From Candidatus Bathyarchaeota archaeon (GTDB lineage Archaea > Thermoproteota > Bathyarchaeia > Bathyarchaeales > Bathycorpusculaceae): 64,000 nt of DNA. The DNA lies in contig JAOZID010000010.1 of NCBI GenBank assembly GCA_026014465.1, positions 1,150,303-1,214,302 on the forward strand, read 5' to 3'. The translations under genes were made by a program, and so were the position numbers. How positions within the stretch are numbered: the first letter of the stretch is position 1; each line of letters begins with the position of its first letter. The notes beneath the pieces are model-generated. The model did no database searches and was not told the origin of the DNA. It saw only the letters and a program-made list of their open reading frames with translations. This document shows, piece after piece, positions 43,881-53,170 of the stretch.

Positions 43881-46295
43881 TTACCATTCCCAGTCGGGAG
43901 TGGGTTTTTTGAGGGGACGTCCAGCGGCTATGGCTGCTTGCTCTGCGAGGCGTTCAAGAATAATTTTCTGTTCAATGGCGGCGACGTTTTGTTTTGTTGT
44001 TAGGACGGCGTCGTTGTTTACAGATATGCTGTCTATGCCTGCGCGGACAAGGAATTCTGCGAAGTCAGGCAGGTTAGAGGGACCTTCGCCGCAGATGCTT
44101 ACGGTGCAGCCGTTTTCGTGGGCGACGCGGATTAGGCGTGCGATTATGCGTTTTACGGCGGTTTCTCTTTCGTCAAAGTATCCCATTTGTCCTAGGCGTT
44201 CGGAGTCGCGGTCTATCATGAGTATGCCTTGGGTCATGTCGTTGGAGCCTATGGAGAAGCCGTCGACGAGTTTGGAGAATTCGTCTGCCATGATTGCTAT
44301 GGAGGGGGTTTCTGCCATGAACCAGACTTTGAAGTCTTTGGAGCGTTCTAGTCCTTCTTCTTTCATGATTTGAAGAACTTTCTTGGCTTCCCAGATAGTT
44401 CGGACCATCGGGAGCATGACGTAGACGTTTTTGAGTCCCCATTCGGTGCGGCATTTTACTATGGCTTGGCATTCTAGTCGGAAGGCTTTTTCGTACCATT
44501 TGCTGATGTAGCGGCTGCATCCTCTCCAGCCAAGCATGGGGTTTTCTTCGACGATTTCGTATTTCTCGCCGCCTTTGAGGTCACGGTACTCGTTGGTCTT
44601 AAAGTCGCTAAACCTGACGACTACGGGGCGGGGCTGAATTTCGCGGGCTACGGTGGCGACGCCTTCAGCGAATTTGTCCACGAGCTTTTGGCTTTGACCG
44701 CTCTCTACTAGGTAGAGGGGGTGCTCGCCGATGTAGTCTGCAAAGATGAATTCTGTGCGCATAAGCCCGATGCCTTGGAAGGGCAGGTCTTTGTATTTTG
44801 CTATCATTTCAGGGATGGCTAGGTTCATGTAAATTTTTGTGGCGGTTACGGGGGCTGCGGCGGCTACTGCTATTGTTGCGCCTTTGTCGTCTTTGGTTTT
44901 GACTGCTTCTTGCAAGATGCCTTCGTAGATGATGCCGTTTCGTGAGTCAACAGTGTATTCTTTGCCAGGCTTCATGACTTGGGTGGCAGTTTCGGTGCCT
45001 ACAACACAGGGGATGTTAAGTTCTCGGCTTACGATTGCCGCGTGAGAAGTAACTCCGCCTTTGTCGGTAACTATGGCGCTGGCGATTTTCATGAAGGGCA
45101 CAAAGTCAGGGTTGGTCATGTCGGTGACGAGTATGTCGCCTTTTTTCATGTTTTCGTTTGCATCGTCGGGGTTAAGGACGATTTTGGCGGTTCCTAATCC
45201 GTATCCTCGTTTGCCTGCGGATATGCCTTTTACGATGACGTTGAGTTTGTCAGCGGGTAAGCCTTCGTCTGCGCCTTCTTCTTCGGCGGGTTTGGAGCTC
45301 CAAACGGTTTCAGGTCGGGCTTGAACGATGAACATGTTCTTGGGGAAGGATATGTCTTGGTCAATTGCCCATTCGATGTCCATGGGTTTTTTGTAGTGTC
45401 CTTCGATGCGGGTGGCAAGCTTTGAAAGCGCCAAAAGCTCCTCATCGCTAACACAAGTAACCTTCTGCTCGTCTTCAGGAATATCCAAGTGAATAGTCTG
45501 ACCAGTTTCAGGGTCACGAACGTACTTTATGGTTTTACGGGCAAGACGCCGGTCAATAATTTCCAAGGATTTCTTGTCCACCACAAAATCGTCAGGATTA
45601 ACTGCACCAGAAACCACGGTTTCGCCCAAGCCGTAATTGCCTTCGATTACGATTTCGTTGGGGTTTCCAGTGACGGGGTTGATTGTGAACATAACGCCAG
45701 CGGCGCGGGAGTTAACCATTTTCTGGACGCCGACGCTGATGAAAACTTTTTCGTGGGCAAAGCCCTTTTCGTTACGGTAAAATATGGCGCGTGGCGTGAA
45801 GAGGCTAGACCAGCATTTCACGACTTTGTCAAGTAAATCGCTGGCGCCTTTGACGTTGAGGTAAGTTTCTTGTTGCCCTGCAAAGGATGCGTCGGGCAGG
45901 TCTTCGGCGGTTGCGCTTGAGCGTACAGCCACAAAAGTGTTTTTGAGCTTAAGTTTCTTGTCAAGCTCTTTATAAGCAGCTTTAATTGCATCCTCAATCT
46001 CTTTGGGCATTGGAGTTTTCTCGATAATTTCCCGAATCTTTTTGGATGCAGTATCATACTGTTTAGGATCATTTTTGTCGGTGATTACTTCGTTGATTAC
46101 CTTGTAGATTTTCTCTGCAAGTTTTGTTTCTTCAAGGAATTTTTCGTATGCGTATGCGGTAACAGCAAAACCGGGGGGTACAGGCAAACCTGCGTTGATC
46201 ATTTCGCCAAGGCTTGCGTTTTTGCCGCCCACACTGGGGATGTCTGTTACGCGTAGAGTTTCAAACCAGCTCACAAGTTCTCTGCTGTCGCTCAT
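43881..46295 (-). CDS. ppsA: Phosphoenolpyruvate synthase
   Basis: Converts pyruvate, ATP and water to PEP, AMP and phosphate for gluconeogenesis. The 804-residue protein has the nucleotide-binding domain with VGGKNASLGEMINAGLPVPPG (22-42) and VRSSATAEDLPDASFAGQQ, the swivelling domain with the phosphorylated histidine in GGVTSHAAIVSREL (His 418), and the PEP-binding barrel with LMRTEFIF and SIGSNDMTQ. Length fits PpsA better than PPDK (about 870). The first codon overlaps the L10e stop by four bases. Confidence 0.93.
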   Translation of the reverse strand: MSDSRELVSWFETLRVTDIPSVGGKNASLGEMINAGLPVPPGFAVTAYAYEKFLEETKLAEKIYKVINEVITDKNDPKQYDTASKKIREIIEKTPMPKEIEDAIKAAYKELDKKLKLKNTFVAVRSSATAEDLPDASFAGQQETYLNVKGASDLLDKVVKCWSSLFTPRAIFYRNEKGFAHEKVFISVGVQKMVNSRAAGVMFTINPVTGNPNEIVIEGNYGLGETVVSGAVNPDDFVVDKKSLEIIDRRLARKTIKYVRDPETGQTIHLDIPEDEQKVTCVSDEELLALSKLATRIEGHYKKPMDIEWAIDQDISFPKNMFIVQARPETVWSSKPAEEEGADEGLPADKLNVIVKGISAGKRGYGLGTAKIVLNPDDANENMKKGDILVTDMTNPDFVPFMKIASAIVTDKGGVTSHAAIVSRELNIPCVVGTETATQVMKPGKEYTVDSRNGIIYEGILQEAVKTKDDKGATIAVAAAAPVTATKIYMNLAIPEMIAKYKDLPFQGIGLMRTEFIFADYIGEHPLYLVESGQSQKLVDKFAEGVATVAREIQPRPVVVRFSDFKTNEYRDLKGGEKYEIVEENPMLGWRGCSRYISKWYEKAFRLECQAIVKCRTEWGLKNVYVMLPMVRTIWEAKKVLQIMKEEGLERSKDFKVWFMAETPSIAIMADEFSKLVDGFSIGSNDMTQGILMIDRDSERLGQMGYFDERETAVKRIIARLIRVAHENGCTVSICGEGPSNLPDFAEFLVRAGIDSISVNNDAVLTTKQNVAAIEQKIILERLAEQAAIAAGRPLKKPTPDWEW

Positions 46296-46834
46296 TCGGA
46301 GTTCACCTTTGCTTCAGTTGTAGCTTCATCAGCATCTTTTGGAGTGATTTTTTCTACAACTATTCTGGAGGTAAGAGGCAACTTTGCGTTTGCACGTTTA
46401 AGAGCGGTTTTGGCAGCTTCAAGCCCAGCGGCTTTAACCTGTACAACCACGATTGTTTGGCCAGGTTCGATTCGGGCGGCGGTTCCAACGGTTCGTCCAA
46501 AAGAGCGCCTCATGCCCTGCTGAAGCCTGTCAGCGTGTGCACCAAAAATCATCTTGTTTTCCCGCAGGATAACATGCGGATAAGGCAGAACTCTCATGTA
46601 GTATTCGCTAAGTAACTTGTCCATGAGAATACGGTTTGCAGCTATACGGGTAGCTTCCAACGCGCCATGACGAATCTGTTTTCGCTGCAACGCGACAAGA
46701 CGTAACTCGTAATCCCAGGTTCCCTTTGTGTTACCCATTGTAAATTTAACGATCTTGGGTGGTGGAAAACCTTTCACATATTCCTTCCTAGTGTAAGCTT
46801 GCCCTTTAACAGGACCGAAGTTGCGAGCCTTCAT
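46292..46834 (-). CDS. rpl10e: Large-subunit ribosomal protein L16/L10e
   Basis: Large-subunit protein near the peptidyl transferase centre. ATG at 46834 follows AGGGAT; the upstream open frame is not conserved. The 180-residue product has KARNFGPVKGQAYTRKEYVKG, then GNTKGTWDYELRLVAL, and the basic ENKMIFGAHADRLQQGMRRSFG loop in parts, the signature of L10e. A TATA box (CGTTTAAATACC) is at about 46868-46879. It overlaps ppsA by ATGA, an uncommon pairing. Confidence 0.95.
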   Translation of the reverse strand: MKARNFGPVKGQAYTRKEYVKGFPPPKIVKFTMGNTKGTWDYELRLVALQRKQIRHGALEATRIAANRILMDKLLSEYYMRVLPYPHVILRENKMIFGAHADRLQQGMRRSFGRTVGTAARIEPGQTIVVVQVKAAGLEAAKTALKRANAKLPLTSRIVVEKITPKDADEATTEAKVNSE

Positions 46835-47075
46835 TGACAATCCCTTTTTAGGGAATACCTTCACAGGGGTATTTAAACGATTTGTAGTCTGGTATATAGA
46901 AGAAACTTTCATCACCCAATAAGCATGAGAAAGGAAGAAACAGCTCCAAGGTGTTGCGGTCAAAAGCCTTTAACGTCTGATTTGAACCTGCCGCCAAGAC
47001 AAATACAACCCGCGTCTTTAAACTTATTAATTTGTTCAAACCAAGTAAAGGTAAACAAAGAGATAAGGGAAGCCT

Positions 47076-47561
47076 GTGGCTAAACAAGAAAGACCTGATT
47101 GGGACAGATATTTTTTGGATTTATGTGAAGCGGTTTCAAAACGTGCCACCTGTGATAGGGGACGCGCAGGCTGCGTTATAGTTAAGGATAAAAGAATAAT
47201 GACTACAGGCTATGTAGGTGCCCCTGCAGGACTGCCCCACTGCGACGAAGCAGGTCACGACATGCGCAGAGTCATAAACCAAGACGACAAAATCAGCCAG
47301 CACTGCGTACGCACACTTCACGCAGAACAAAACGCCATCATACAAGCCGCACGTTTTGGCATACCACTTGAAGGCGCCACGCTGTTTTGCAAAATGACCC
47401 CATGCCGAACATGCGCCATGATGATAATCAACGCAGGCATAAAAAGAGTCGTCTGCGAAAAACGCTACCACGCCGACCAAGACACCATAGAAATGTTCAA
47501 ACAAGCAGGCATAGAACTAACCATCGCCAACGACGAATTTGAACAGTACGGCGACCAATAA
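47076..47561 (+). CDS. Deoxycytidylate deaminase family protein
   Basis: Zinc-dependent deaminase that makes dUMP from dCMP. The 161-residue product has the catalytic HAEQNA (His 82, Glu 84) and PCRTC (Cys 110, Cys 113), plus the second zinc-site-like residues CDEAGHDM characteristic of dCMP deaminases. GTG at 47076 is the start. It converges with the methyltransferase gene (4 bp gap) and lies near pyrE. Confidence 0.93.
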   Translation: MAKQERPDWDRYFLDLCEAVSKRATCDRGRAGCVIVKDKRIMTTGYVGAPAGLPHCDEAGHDMRRVINQDDKISQHCVRTLHAEQNAIIQAARFGIPLEGATLFCKMTPCRTCAMMIINAGIKRVVCEKRYHADQDTIEMFKQAGIELTIANDEFEQYGDQ

Positions 47562-47565
47562 CAAG

Positions 47566-48879
47566 TTATTTTTGTAGTATGCAGATTTCTCTGCCGATTT
47601 TGTGACGCTCTTCCGCGTCAATAAACGATGTCAAGGGGCGTAGCGGCTCGCTTTTGTGGATGTCAACAAACGGGGTTTGCGCGAAGATTTGGGCGGGTTT
47701 GAACCCAAGCTCCACGGCGGTTTCTTGGATGTTTAGGGTCAAGGGTTTGCCTGAGCGTACTTTGATGTATGGAGCAACAAGAACTAAGTAGCCGTTTTCC
47801 CGCAGAATCTGGTAAGCTTCAGAAAGAAAATCCTCATACGCAGGCTTGATTTTCTGCAGAATCTTTTGAGCATAAGGCGTAGTTGGGAACTGTTGCAGGG
47901 CAGGTCCTAAGTCGGGTTCAGTTGCGATACAGTCGATTTCTTCACGCAGCTTACTTGTCAGTTTACGGGCGTCCCCTTGCAAAACCGCGTAATCCACATC
48001 AACATCTTCAAACGAATATTCGCGGGTTAGCCAAGACAGGTTTTGCCTAGAAGCCTCCACACACCAACGGTTAATATCCAAACCAATCACCTTAGCTTTT
48101 GCCAGCAAAGCCTCCTGCAGTATAGTACCCACGCCGCAAAAAGGGTCAAGAAAAACTTTCCCCGCCGTGCAGTGCGACAGGTTCACCATAATTTTTGCTA
48201 GCCGCGGCGGTATGGCAAAGATTTTGCGTTGCATGGGTTTTTCTACGTCGCGTTTTTGGAATTCAAACGGGTTATGCACGCCCACGGTTGCGCCCAAATA
48301 GGATTGCTGGTTGCCGATACACAGCAAGATTTCAGAGCGGCGGTCTAAGCCTTTTTTGAGAACCTCCACAGGAGTAAGATGGGGCTGTGAACGGTTACGG
48401 GGAAAACCCATGAACCTTGCTTTTTTGCCTTGGTTGCGCAGTTCGTCTTTGAGGCGGCTACCCAAGAATCGCTGGAGGACTTTTGAGGCATGGCGAAAAG
48501 TGGGATCAAAAGAGTAGACGCTTACGCCAAAAACTGTTTTCCCTGAATCTGCGCGGGGGATGTTGTCGGCTAAAACGTCAAGAGGCAAACTATCTTGGAG
48601 TTGCTCTTTGGCTTGCTTATCTTCCTTTACAAATGCTTTAGCAAGCTGTGAGGTGGGCAAGGTTGTTGTGGCTTCTCCGATTTTTAAGGTGCCGCCTAAT
48701 TCGTCGATTACCTGGGAGTCTATGGGCTGAGAAGTTTTTAGGGCAAAGAAGTCCTTGTTGAAATCTTCCACTTGAAAACTGATGTTTCGGGATTCAAAGA
48801 AGGCTACTATCTCGGCTAAGGAGAGTTTCCAGTTCTTGCCTGAGATAAAGCAGTAAAGATTCTGTTCTAAAGACGACAT
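47566..48879 (-). CDS. Trm11/TrmG10-like RNA guanine methyltransferase (COG1041)
   Basis: Predicted SAM-dependent RNA methyltransferase. ATG at 48879 gives 437 residues. The SAM site is DPFCGVGTILQEALLAKAK with the acidic VIGLDINRW, and the catalytic motif is ATEPDLGPAL in place of the usual DPPYG. This EP-x-LGP variant occurs, as I recall, in a distinct subgroup. The N-terminal 170 residues correspond to the ferredoxin-like and THUMP-type RNA-binding part but are divergent. The probable substrate is G10 of tRNA; this is by homology alone. Confidence 0.85.
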   Translation of the reverse strand: MSSLEQNLYCFISGKNWKLSLAEIVAFFESRNISFQVEDFNKDFFALKTSQPIDSQVIDELGGTLKIGEATTTLPTSQLAKAFVKEDKQAKEQLQDSLPLDVLADNIPRADSGKTVFGVSVYSFDPTFRHASKVLQRFLGSRLKDELRNQGKKARFMGFPRNRSQPHLTPVEVLKKGLDRRSEILLCIGNQQSYLGATVGVHNPFEFQKRDVEKPMQRKIFAIPPRLAKIMVNLSHCTAGKVFLDPFCGVGTILQEALLAKAKVIGLDINRWCVEASRQNLSWLTREYSFEDVDVDYAVLQGDARKLTSKLREEIDCIATEPDLGPALQQFPTTPYAQKILQKIKPAYEDFLSEAYQILRENGYLVLVAPYIKVRSGKPLTLNIQETAVELGFKPAQIFAQTPFVDIHKSEPLRPLTSFIDAEERHKIGREICILQK

Positions 48880-49017
48880 CTGCAAGCTAAGAGGAACAAC
48901 CGCGGCTTTTGAGAGTAACGGTTCCAAACACACTTAAAAACAGGGTTTAGCAGGCAACTGCGTGCAGCGGCGTAAAGGGTTTAAATGCTTGAGCAGGTAC
49001 TCACATGAGGGAAAAGC

Positions 49018-49635
49018 ATGGACATCATCACGCCTCTTGACATAGTTGCAAATGCACTTTACAATTCAGGCTGCATAAAATTTGGCGAATTCAAAATCAA
49101 ATCAGGCGCAATTAGCCCGTACTATGTGGATTTGTCGCGGCTGCTTTGTTGCCCCAAAGAGTTATGCATTGTAGCGGATGTGGCGGCAGAAAAAATCAAG
49201 CAAATCTCAAAACAAGACAAAATAGACAAAATCGCATCCATCGAACTAAAAGGCGCGTTAGTTGCACCAAGCATCGCATGCAAAACAGATTTGCCCTGCA
49301 TAATTGTTAGGAAAGAATCCAAAGCCTACGGAGTTACGGGACGGATTGCAGGCGCAGACGTTGAACAGGGCGAGGAAGTACTGTTTTTTGATGACGTCGT
49401 AAGCGAGGGCTTATCCAAAGTGGAGGGCGTAAAACCGTTGCAGGAGCTTGGCGCTAATGTGAAGCATCTGCTGGTTGTGGTTGACAGAGAACAAGGCGGC
49501 AAAGAAAAACTCCAAAAACTGGGCTTTCAAGTTCACGCACTCGCAAAGATTTCCCAAATAGTTGTTGCCCTGCACCGAAATCAACGCATCTCAGAAGAGC
49601 AAGCCAAAGCCGTTTTGCAGTACATCAAAAAATAA
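49018..49635 (+). CDS. pyrE: Orotate phosphoribosyltransferase family protein (PyrE-like)
   Basis: Transfers phosphoribosyl to orotate. The 205-residue product has the PyrE opening FGEFKIKSGAISPYYVDLSR, the loop IVRKESKAYGVTGRIAGA and the PRPP-binding segment VLFFDDVVSEGLSK (121-134). The last normally reads DDV-x-T-x-G-x-S; the SEGLSK variant keeps the two aspartates but changes the phosphate loop. The TATA-like GTTTAAATGC is 38 bp upstream and GAGGG precedes the ATG. Best call is PyrE, with an altered PRPP loop. Confidence 0.88.
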   Translation: MDIITPLDIVANALYNSGCIKFGEFKIKSGAISPYYVDLSRLLCCPKELCIVADVAAEKIKQISKQDKIDKIASIELKGALVAPSIACKTDLPCIIVRKESKAYGVTGRIAGADVEQGEEVLFFDDVVSEGLSKVEGVKPLQELGANVKHLLVVVDREQGGKEKLQKLGFQVHALAKISQIVVALHRNQRISEEQAKAVLQYIKK

Positions 49636-49648
49636 CCTTGCAAGTTAG

Positions 49649-50206
49649 TTAGGGTGGAAGGGCAAGGACTGTGTCGTAGATTTTTTTGGCAGCTTGCGCA
49701 ACCGAGTCTTTTGTGGTTTGTATGGTTACTTCGGGGTTTAGTGGCGGCTCGTAGGGTTGCCCCATACCCGGCACAGTCTGGGTTTTGCCTGTCAAAGCCT
49801 TGGAGTAGATGCCTTTAGGGGCATGGTAGGTTTGTTTGCGAGCGGCTTCGCGTTTGATGCATACGTCCATGGGGCATTCAAGGTAAACTTCGACAAAGCG
49901 GGGTAGTTGCTGGCGCAGTTTGTCGCGGTAACGCCGCAAGTTAGCCGTAGCATCCACTATGACGTTCACGCCGTTTTGAGTTAACAACGCAGCTATGTAG
50001 GCTAGTGCATCGTAGACTACATCACGTTCTTGGGGCGAGTAGGTGGGGTTGGGGGTTAAGATTTTGCGTAGCGCATCGGAGGATAAAAGCTGCGCGTGCA
50101 GATGTTTCTCGTTAAGAAGTTCAAGAAGTTTGCGTGATATGACCGATTTGCCGCTAGCAGGCAACCCAGTGACCCAAACACACCAGCCAGTTTCCACAGT
50201 AAACAC
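49649..50206 (-). CDS. cysC: Adenylylsulfate kinase (CysC) family protein
   Basis: Probably phosphorylates adenylylsulfate to PAPS. The P-loop GLPASGKSVISR is near the N-terminus, followed by LLSSDALRKILT, DVVYDALAYIAALLTQNGVNVIVDA in two parts, and the C-terminal KGIYSKALTGKTQTVPGMGQPYE in parts, the CysC substrate loop. The exact start is unsure: GTG codons at 50209, 50206 and 50197 are all possible. A TATA-like GATATTTTA lies about 27 bases upstream, so the message may be leaderless. No other sulfate assimilation gene is in the window. Confidence 0.87.
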   Translation of the reverse strand: MFTVETGWCVWVTGLPASGKSVISRKLLELLNEKHLHAQLLSSDALRKILTPNPTYSPQERDVVYDALAYIAALLTQNGVNVIVDATANLRRYRDKLRQQLPRFVEVYLECPMDVCIKREAARKQTYHAPKGIYSKALTGKTQTVPGMGQPYEPPLNPEVTIQTTKDSVAQAAKKIYDTVLALPP

Positions 50207-50321
50207 CACTGCCCTGTAAATGAGAACTAAAATATCAAACTTGCCATAAACCAAAACCGCAACAGGAAAGTAAAAGCAGCTCTAAACAGGCAAACCACAA
50301 ATTTTCAAGGAAACCAAACCC

Positions 50322-50341
50322 AAAAGGCACTGTCTGGTGCC
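50322..50341 (-). terminator. Hairpin with T run after the 44-codon gene
   Basis: On the leftward strand GGCAC and GTGCC form a 5-bp stem around CAGACA, followed by TTTT. It lies 10 to 30 bases after the stop codon, next to the palindrome CCCGCGCGGG (50340-50349). The shape is that of an intrinsic terminator. Confidence 0.5.
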
Positions 50342-50350
50342 CGCGCGGGT

Positions 50351-50485
50351 CTAGTTTGGAATGGCGGGTTTTGGGGTGAATGTTGCTGTGGTGGTGTACC
50401 AGTTTTCGATGGCTGTAGCTGCGGTTTTTGAGTATCCGTAATCTATGAGGAGTTTAAACAGGTTTGAGGTTGGGTTGTATTTCAT
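50351..50485 (-). CDS. Small 44-residue protein, unknown
   Basis: I do not recognise the family. ATG at 50485 is placed by the strong TATA box TATTATATAC on the leftward strand (50518-50527), which puts the transcript start about ten bases before it. The product has a helical core NLFKLLIDYGYSKTAATAIE, then WYTTTATFTPKP. A palindrome and a terminator-like hairpin follow the stop. A promoter, short frame and terminator in 200 bp argue for a real gene, though a non-coding RNA is possible. It lies between cysC and the kinase gene. Confidence 0.55.
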   Translation of the reverse strand: MKYNPTSNLFKLLIDYGYSKTAATAIENWYTTTATFTPKPAIPN

Positions 50486-50517
50486 GCTAATTCGCCAAGC
50501 TGTTTTTGTGAAAAAGA

Positions 50518-50527
50518 GTATATAATA
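50518..50527 (-). promoter_or_regulatory. TATA box of the 44-codon gene
   Basis: Reads TATTATATAC on the leftward strand, about 33-42 bases before the ATG at 50485. Confidence 0.6.
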
Positions 50528-50557
50528 GTGCTTTCCGATTTCGGAATATATCACTGT

Positions 50558-51670
50558 TTACTTTGAAGAGTTGAGATAAGAGTTTACATCTACCAAGTCG
50601 AAGTGGTCGTACTGCAAGATGTTCTTGACGAAGTTCAAGAGTTTGACCCTAACGTCTTCGCTAAGCTGGGGGTACCAAACAGGAGAAGCCACCACTAAGC
50701 CGCGCCAAGCAAAGAAGGGCTGGACTACGTTGAGGATTTCGTGGTCTTCGCTTTTTCGCAGGTAATTGTCCCAGAAAAGCCTAAACAAGCGTTCAAAAGG
50801 ACCTTTTAGTTCGCCGTATTTTTGCACGGAGTAGAACAGGTAGTTTATGGTTAAGGCGGCGATGTCGTCTGCGGGTTCGCCCCATTCGCCTCGGCTGCGG
50901 TCTAAGACGGTGAAGTCTGCGCCTTCGCGGAAAAGCAGGTTCCAAGGGTGGAAGTCGCCGTGAACTTGGCTGAGCCTTTGGGGTTTCTCTTTTAAGCGCC
51001 AACGCCAGTCCACGCAGGCTTTTTCGACGTCAATTAGATATGAGGGCTGGGCAGAGTTGAATTCTTTGGGGTAGCTGTCTAGTAAGCCCATTATGCATTC
51101 GCCGTGCCCCACAAGGTCGCGTATCCTGCGGATGTAGAGGCTGCCGTCAGGGTTTTTACGTTTGTGAATCTTCACCAAGTAATCTGAAAGGGCTAGGCAT
51201 CGTTCTTCGTCTTGCGCTGTGAGTTGACCTGTTTCTTTTATGCGGTCTAAGTCAAGATGGTAAAGTTTTCCTTCTATGAATTCGGTTACTATGAAAAACT
51301 CGAAGCATTTGCCAAGAGACTTGAGGTTTGAGCCTTCTTCAAAAGCGCCCACATCCACTGAGTGGACATGCTTGGGCAACCCGTTGAAAGCAGCGTTTTG
51401 CCAGATAAGAACCTGCGCACGGTCAGAGAAGTGGTCATGTCCAAAACCGCCTGGACGCATGGTCTCCAAAACTACGCGTTTGCTTTCTGAACCCATCTTA
51501 AATTCGATAACATAGGGGAAACCGTATCCAAACCCTTTGAGGTCACCTGAGTCTTCAGGTTTTTCGCCTAGCCGCCAGACACGCTGGACTTCCAAGGGGG
51601 TTTTGTATAGGGAAGTTAGGTAGTTGTGGATGACGGTTTTTGATAGGGAGAGGGGAGTAGCGTCGCTCAA
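50558..51670 (-). CDS. APH-type phosphotransferase (kinase fold)
   Basis: A 370-residue kinase of the aminoglycoside phosphotransferase superfamily, acting on an unknown small molecule. TTG at 51670 follows AAAGGCG; a longer open frame to 51850 would overlap the start of ahcY and is rejected. The catalytic loop is QVHGDFHPWNLLF (about residues 236-248) and the metal-binding segment is VLDRSRGEWGEPADDIAAL (about 255-273), which fit the Brenner motif of the family. It is divergent from ahcY. Methylthioribose kinase or an amino-sugar kinase are possibilities; nothing decides between them. Confidence 0.82.
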   Translation of the reverse strand: MSDATPLSLSKTVIHNYLTSLYKTPLEVQRVWRLGEKPEDSGDLKGFGYGFPYVIEFKMGSESKRVVLETMRPGGFGHDHFSDRAQVLIWQNAAFNGLPKHVHSVDVGAFEEGSNLKSLGKCFEFFIVTEFIEGKLYHLDLDRIKETGQLTAQDEERCLALSDYLVKIHKRKNPDGSLYIRRIRDLVGHGECIMGLLDSYPKEFNSAQPSYLIDVEKACVDWRWRLKEKPQRLSQVHGDFHPWNLLFREGADFTVLDRSRGEWGEPADDIAALTINYLFYSVQKYGELKGPFERLFRLFWDNYLRKSEDHEILNVVQPFFAWRGLVVASPVWYPQLSEDVRVKLLNFVKNILQYDHFDLVDVNSYLNSSK

Positions 51671-51835
51671 GATTTTTCGCCTTTCAATACATTGATGTGA
51701 AAGACCGCTTTTAAGTTTTAAGAAAACTAGTGCACCCAAAGCCAACTGGAGAAAACTTTTAGAGGCGGGTTTGTCGAGGTTCAAAGTAAATTCTAAATAG
51801 GTAAGTAACAGTTCATTAAAAAGAAGGAAAGCATC

Positions 51836-53092
51836 ATGGAAGAATTTCAAGTTAAAGATAAATCATTAGCACCCCAAGGGCACTTACAAATTGAATGGGC
51901 ATCATCACACATGCCTGTTCTAAACCAAATCAAAGACCGCTTTAGCAAAGAAAAACCCCTCCAAGGCTTAACATTAGCGGCGTGCTTGCACGTAACCAAA
52001 GAAACCGCAGTTCTTGTTGAAACCCTCATGGCAGGAGGCGCCAAAGTCGCGCTTTGCGGGTCCAATCCGCTTTCCACCCAAGACGACGTCGCCGCTGCAC
52101 TCGCAGATCATGGAGCTAACGTTTTTGCATGGCGAGGACAAAACACCGAAGAATACTACGAATGCATAAACAAGGTTTTGGATTATAAGCCAGTTATAAC
52201 TCTTGACGACGGCGCAGACGTGGTTGGAACCATACACAGCAAACGTCCCGAGCAAATCAAAGACGTGAAAGGCGGAACCGAGGAAACCACCACAGGCATT
52301 GTTAGGCTTAGAGCCATGGAACAAGACAACAGCCTCAAATACCCCATCATCGCCGTGAACGACGCGTTAACCAAGCATTTGTTTGATAACCGTTACGGCA
52401 CAGGACAAAGCACCATAGACGGCATACTGCGCGCCACAAGCGTTCTAATCGCGGGCAAAGTCTTTGTTGTCTGCGGATACGGCTGGTGCTCTAGGGGCAT
52501 AGCCATGCGCGCCCGAGGCTTAGGAGCCAACGTAGTCGTAACCGAAGTCATACCCACCAAAGCCCTAGAAGCCGCAATGGATGGTCTACGCGTCATGCCC
52601 ATCGCACAAGCAGCCACAATAGGAGACATATTCGTGACTGCCACAGGCGACATAAACGTCATACGCAAAGAGCACATGGAAAAAATGAAGTCAGGCGCTC
52701 TAATTGCCAACAGCGGACACTTTAACGTAGAAATCCAAACCAAAGGCTTAGAAGAGCTATCCAAATCAAAACGAACCATTCGCCCAAACCTAGAAGAGTA
52801 CATGTTAGAAGATGGCAGGAAACTGTTCTTGTTAGCTGAAGGTCGTCTGGTGAATTTGGCTGCTGCAGAGGGTCACCCATCAGAGGTTATGGATTTGTCG
52901 TTTGCCAATCAAGCATTGAGCGCAGAGTACATTGCTAAATCGGAGAAGCTGGATTCAAAAGTCTACGCTGTCCCCAAAGACATTGACGAAAAAGTTGCTG
53001 AGCTAAAACTAAAAGCCATGGGCATATCAATCGACAAGCTTACAGCGGAGCAGGAAAAGTACCTTGCAACGTGGGAAATGGGAACCACATAA
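51836..53092 (+). CDS. ahcY: S-adenosylhomocysteine hydrolase
   Basis: Splits S-adenosylhomocysteine after methyl transfer. The 418-residue protein has [10 protein letters not shown] near the N-terminus, [11 protein letters not shown], the NAD-binding [21 protein letters not shown] in parts, and NSGHFNVEI. Length is as expected for the archaeal form, which lacks the insertion of the bacterial enzymes. In some archaea the enzyme hydrolyses S-inosylhomocysteine, which cannot be excluded here. GAAGGA precedes the ATG. Confidence 0.96.
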   Translation: MEEFQVKDKSLAPQGHLQIEWASSHMPVLNQIKDRFSKEKPLQGLTLAACLHVTKETAVLVETLMAGGAKVALCGSNPLSTQDDVAAALADHGANVFAWRGQNTEEYYECINKVLDYKPVITLDDGADVVGTIHSKRPEQIKDVKGGTEETTTGIVRLRAMEQDNSLKYPIIAVNDALTKHLFDNRYGTGQSTIDGILRATSVLIAGKVFVVCGYGWCSRGIAMRARGLGANVVVTEVIPTKALEAAMDGLRVMPIAQAATIGDIFVTATGDINVIRKEHMEKMKSGALIANSGHFNVEIQTKGLEELSKSKRTIRPNLEEYMLEDGRKLFLLAEGRLVNLAAAEGHPSEVMDLSFANQALSAEYIAKSEKLDSKVYAVPKDIDEKVAELKLKAMGISIDKLTAEQEKYLATWEMGTT

Positions 53093-53170
53093 TAGGTGTA
53101 GGTTCCTATAACACGGCAAACTTTAAAAGCACTGACCATATAAAGATGCTTCTATAAGTGGTGAACACAT

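Noticed and set aside
46915-47020. Possible tRNA from GGTTCAAATC on the leftward strand near 46978-46988.
   Set aside because: The bases around it do not form a T stem, and no acceptor, D or anticodon stems could be found.
50558-51850. Long form of the kinase gene (430 codons).
   Set aside because: The first 60 codons overlap the ahcY start and promoter; TTG 51670 with AAAGGCG and an AT-rich promoter fits better.
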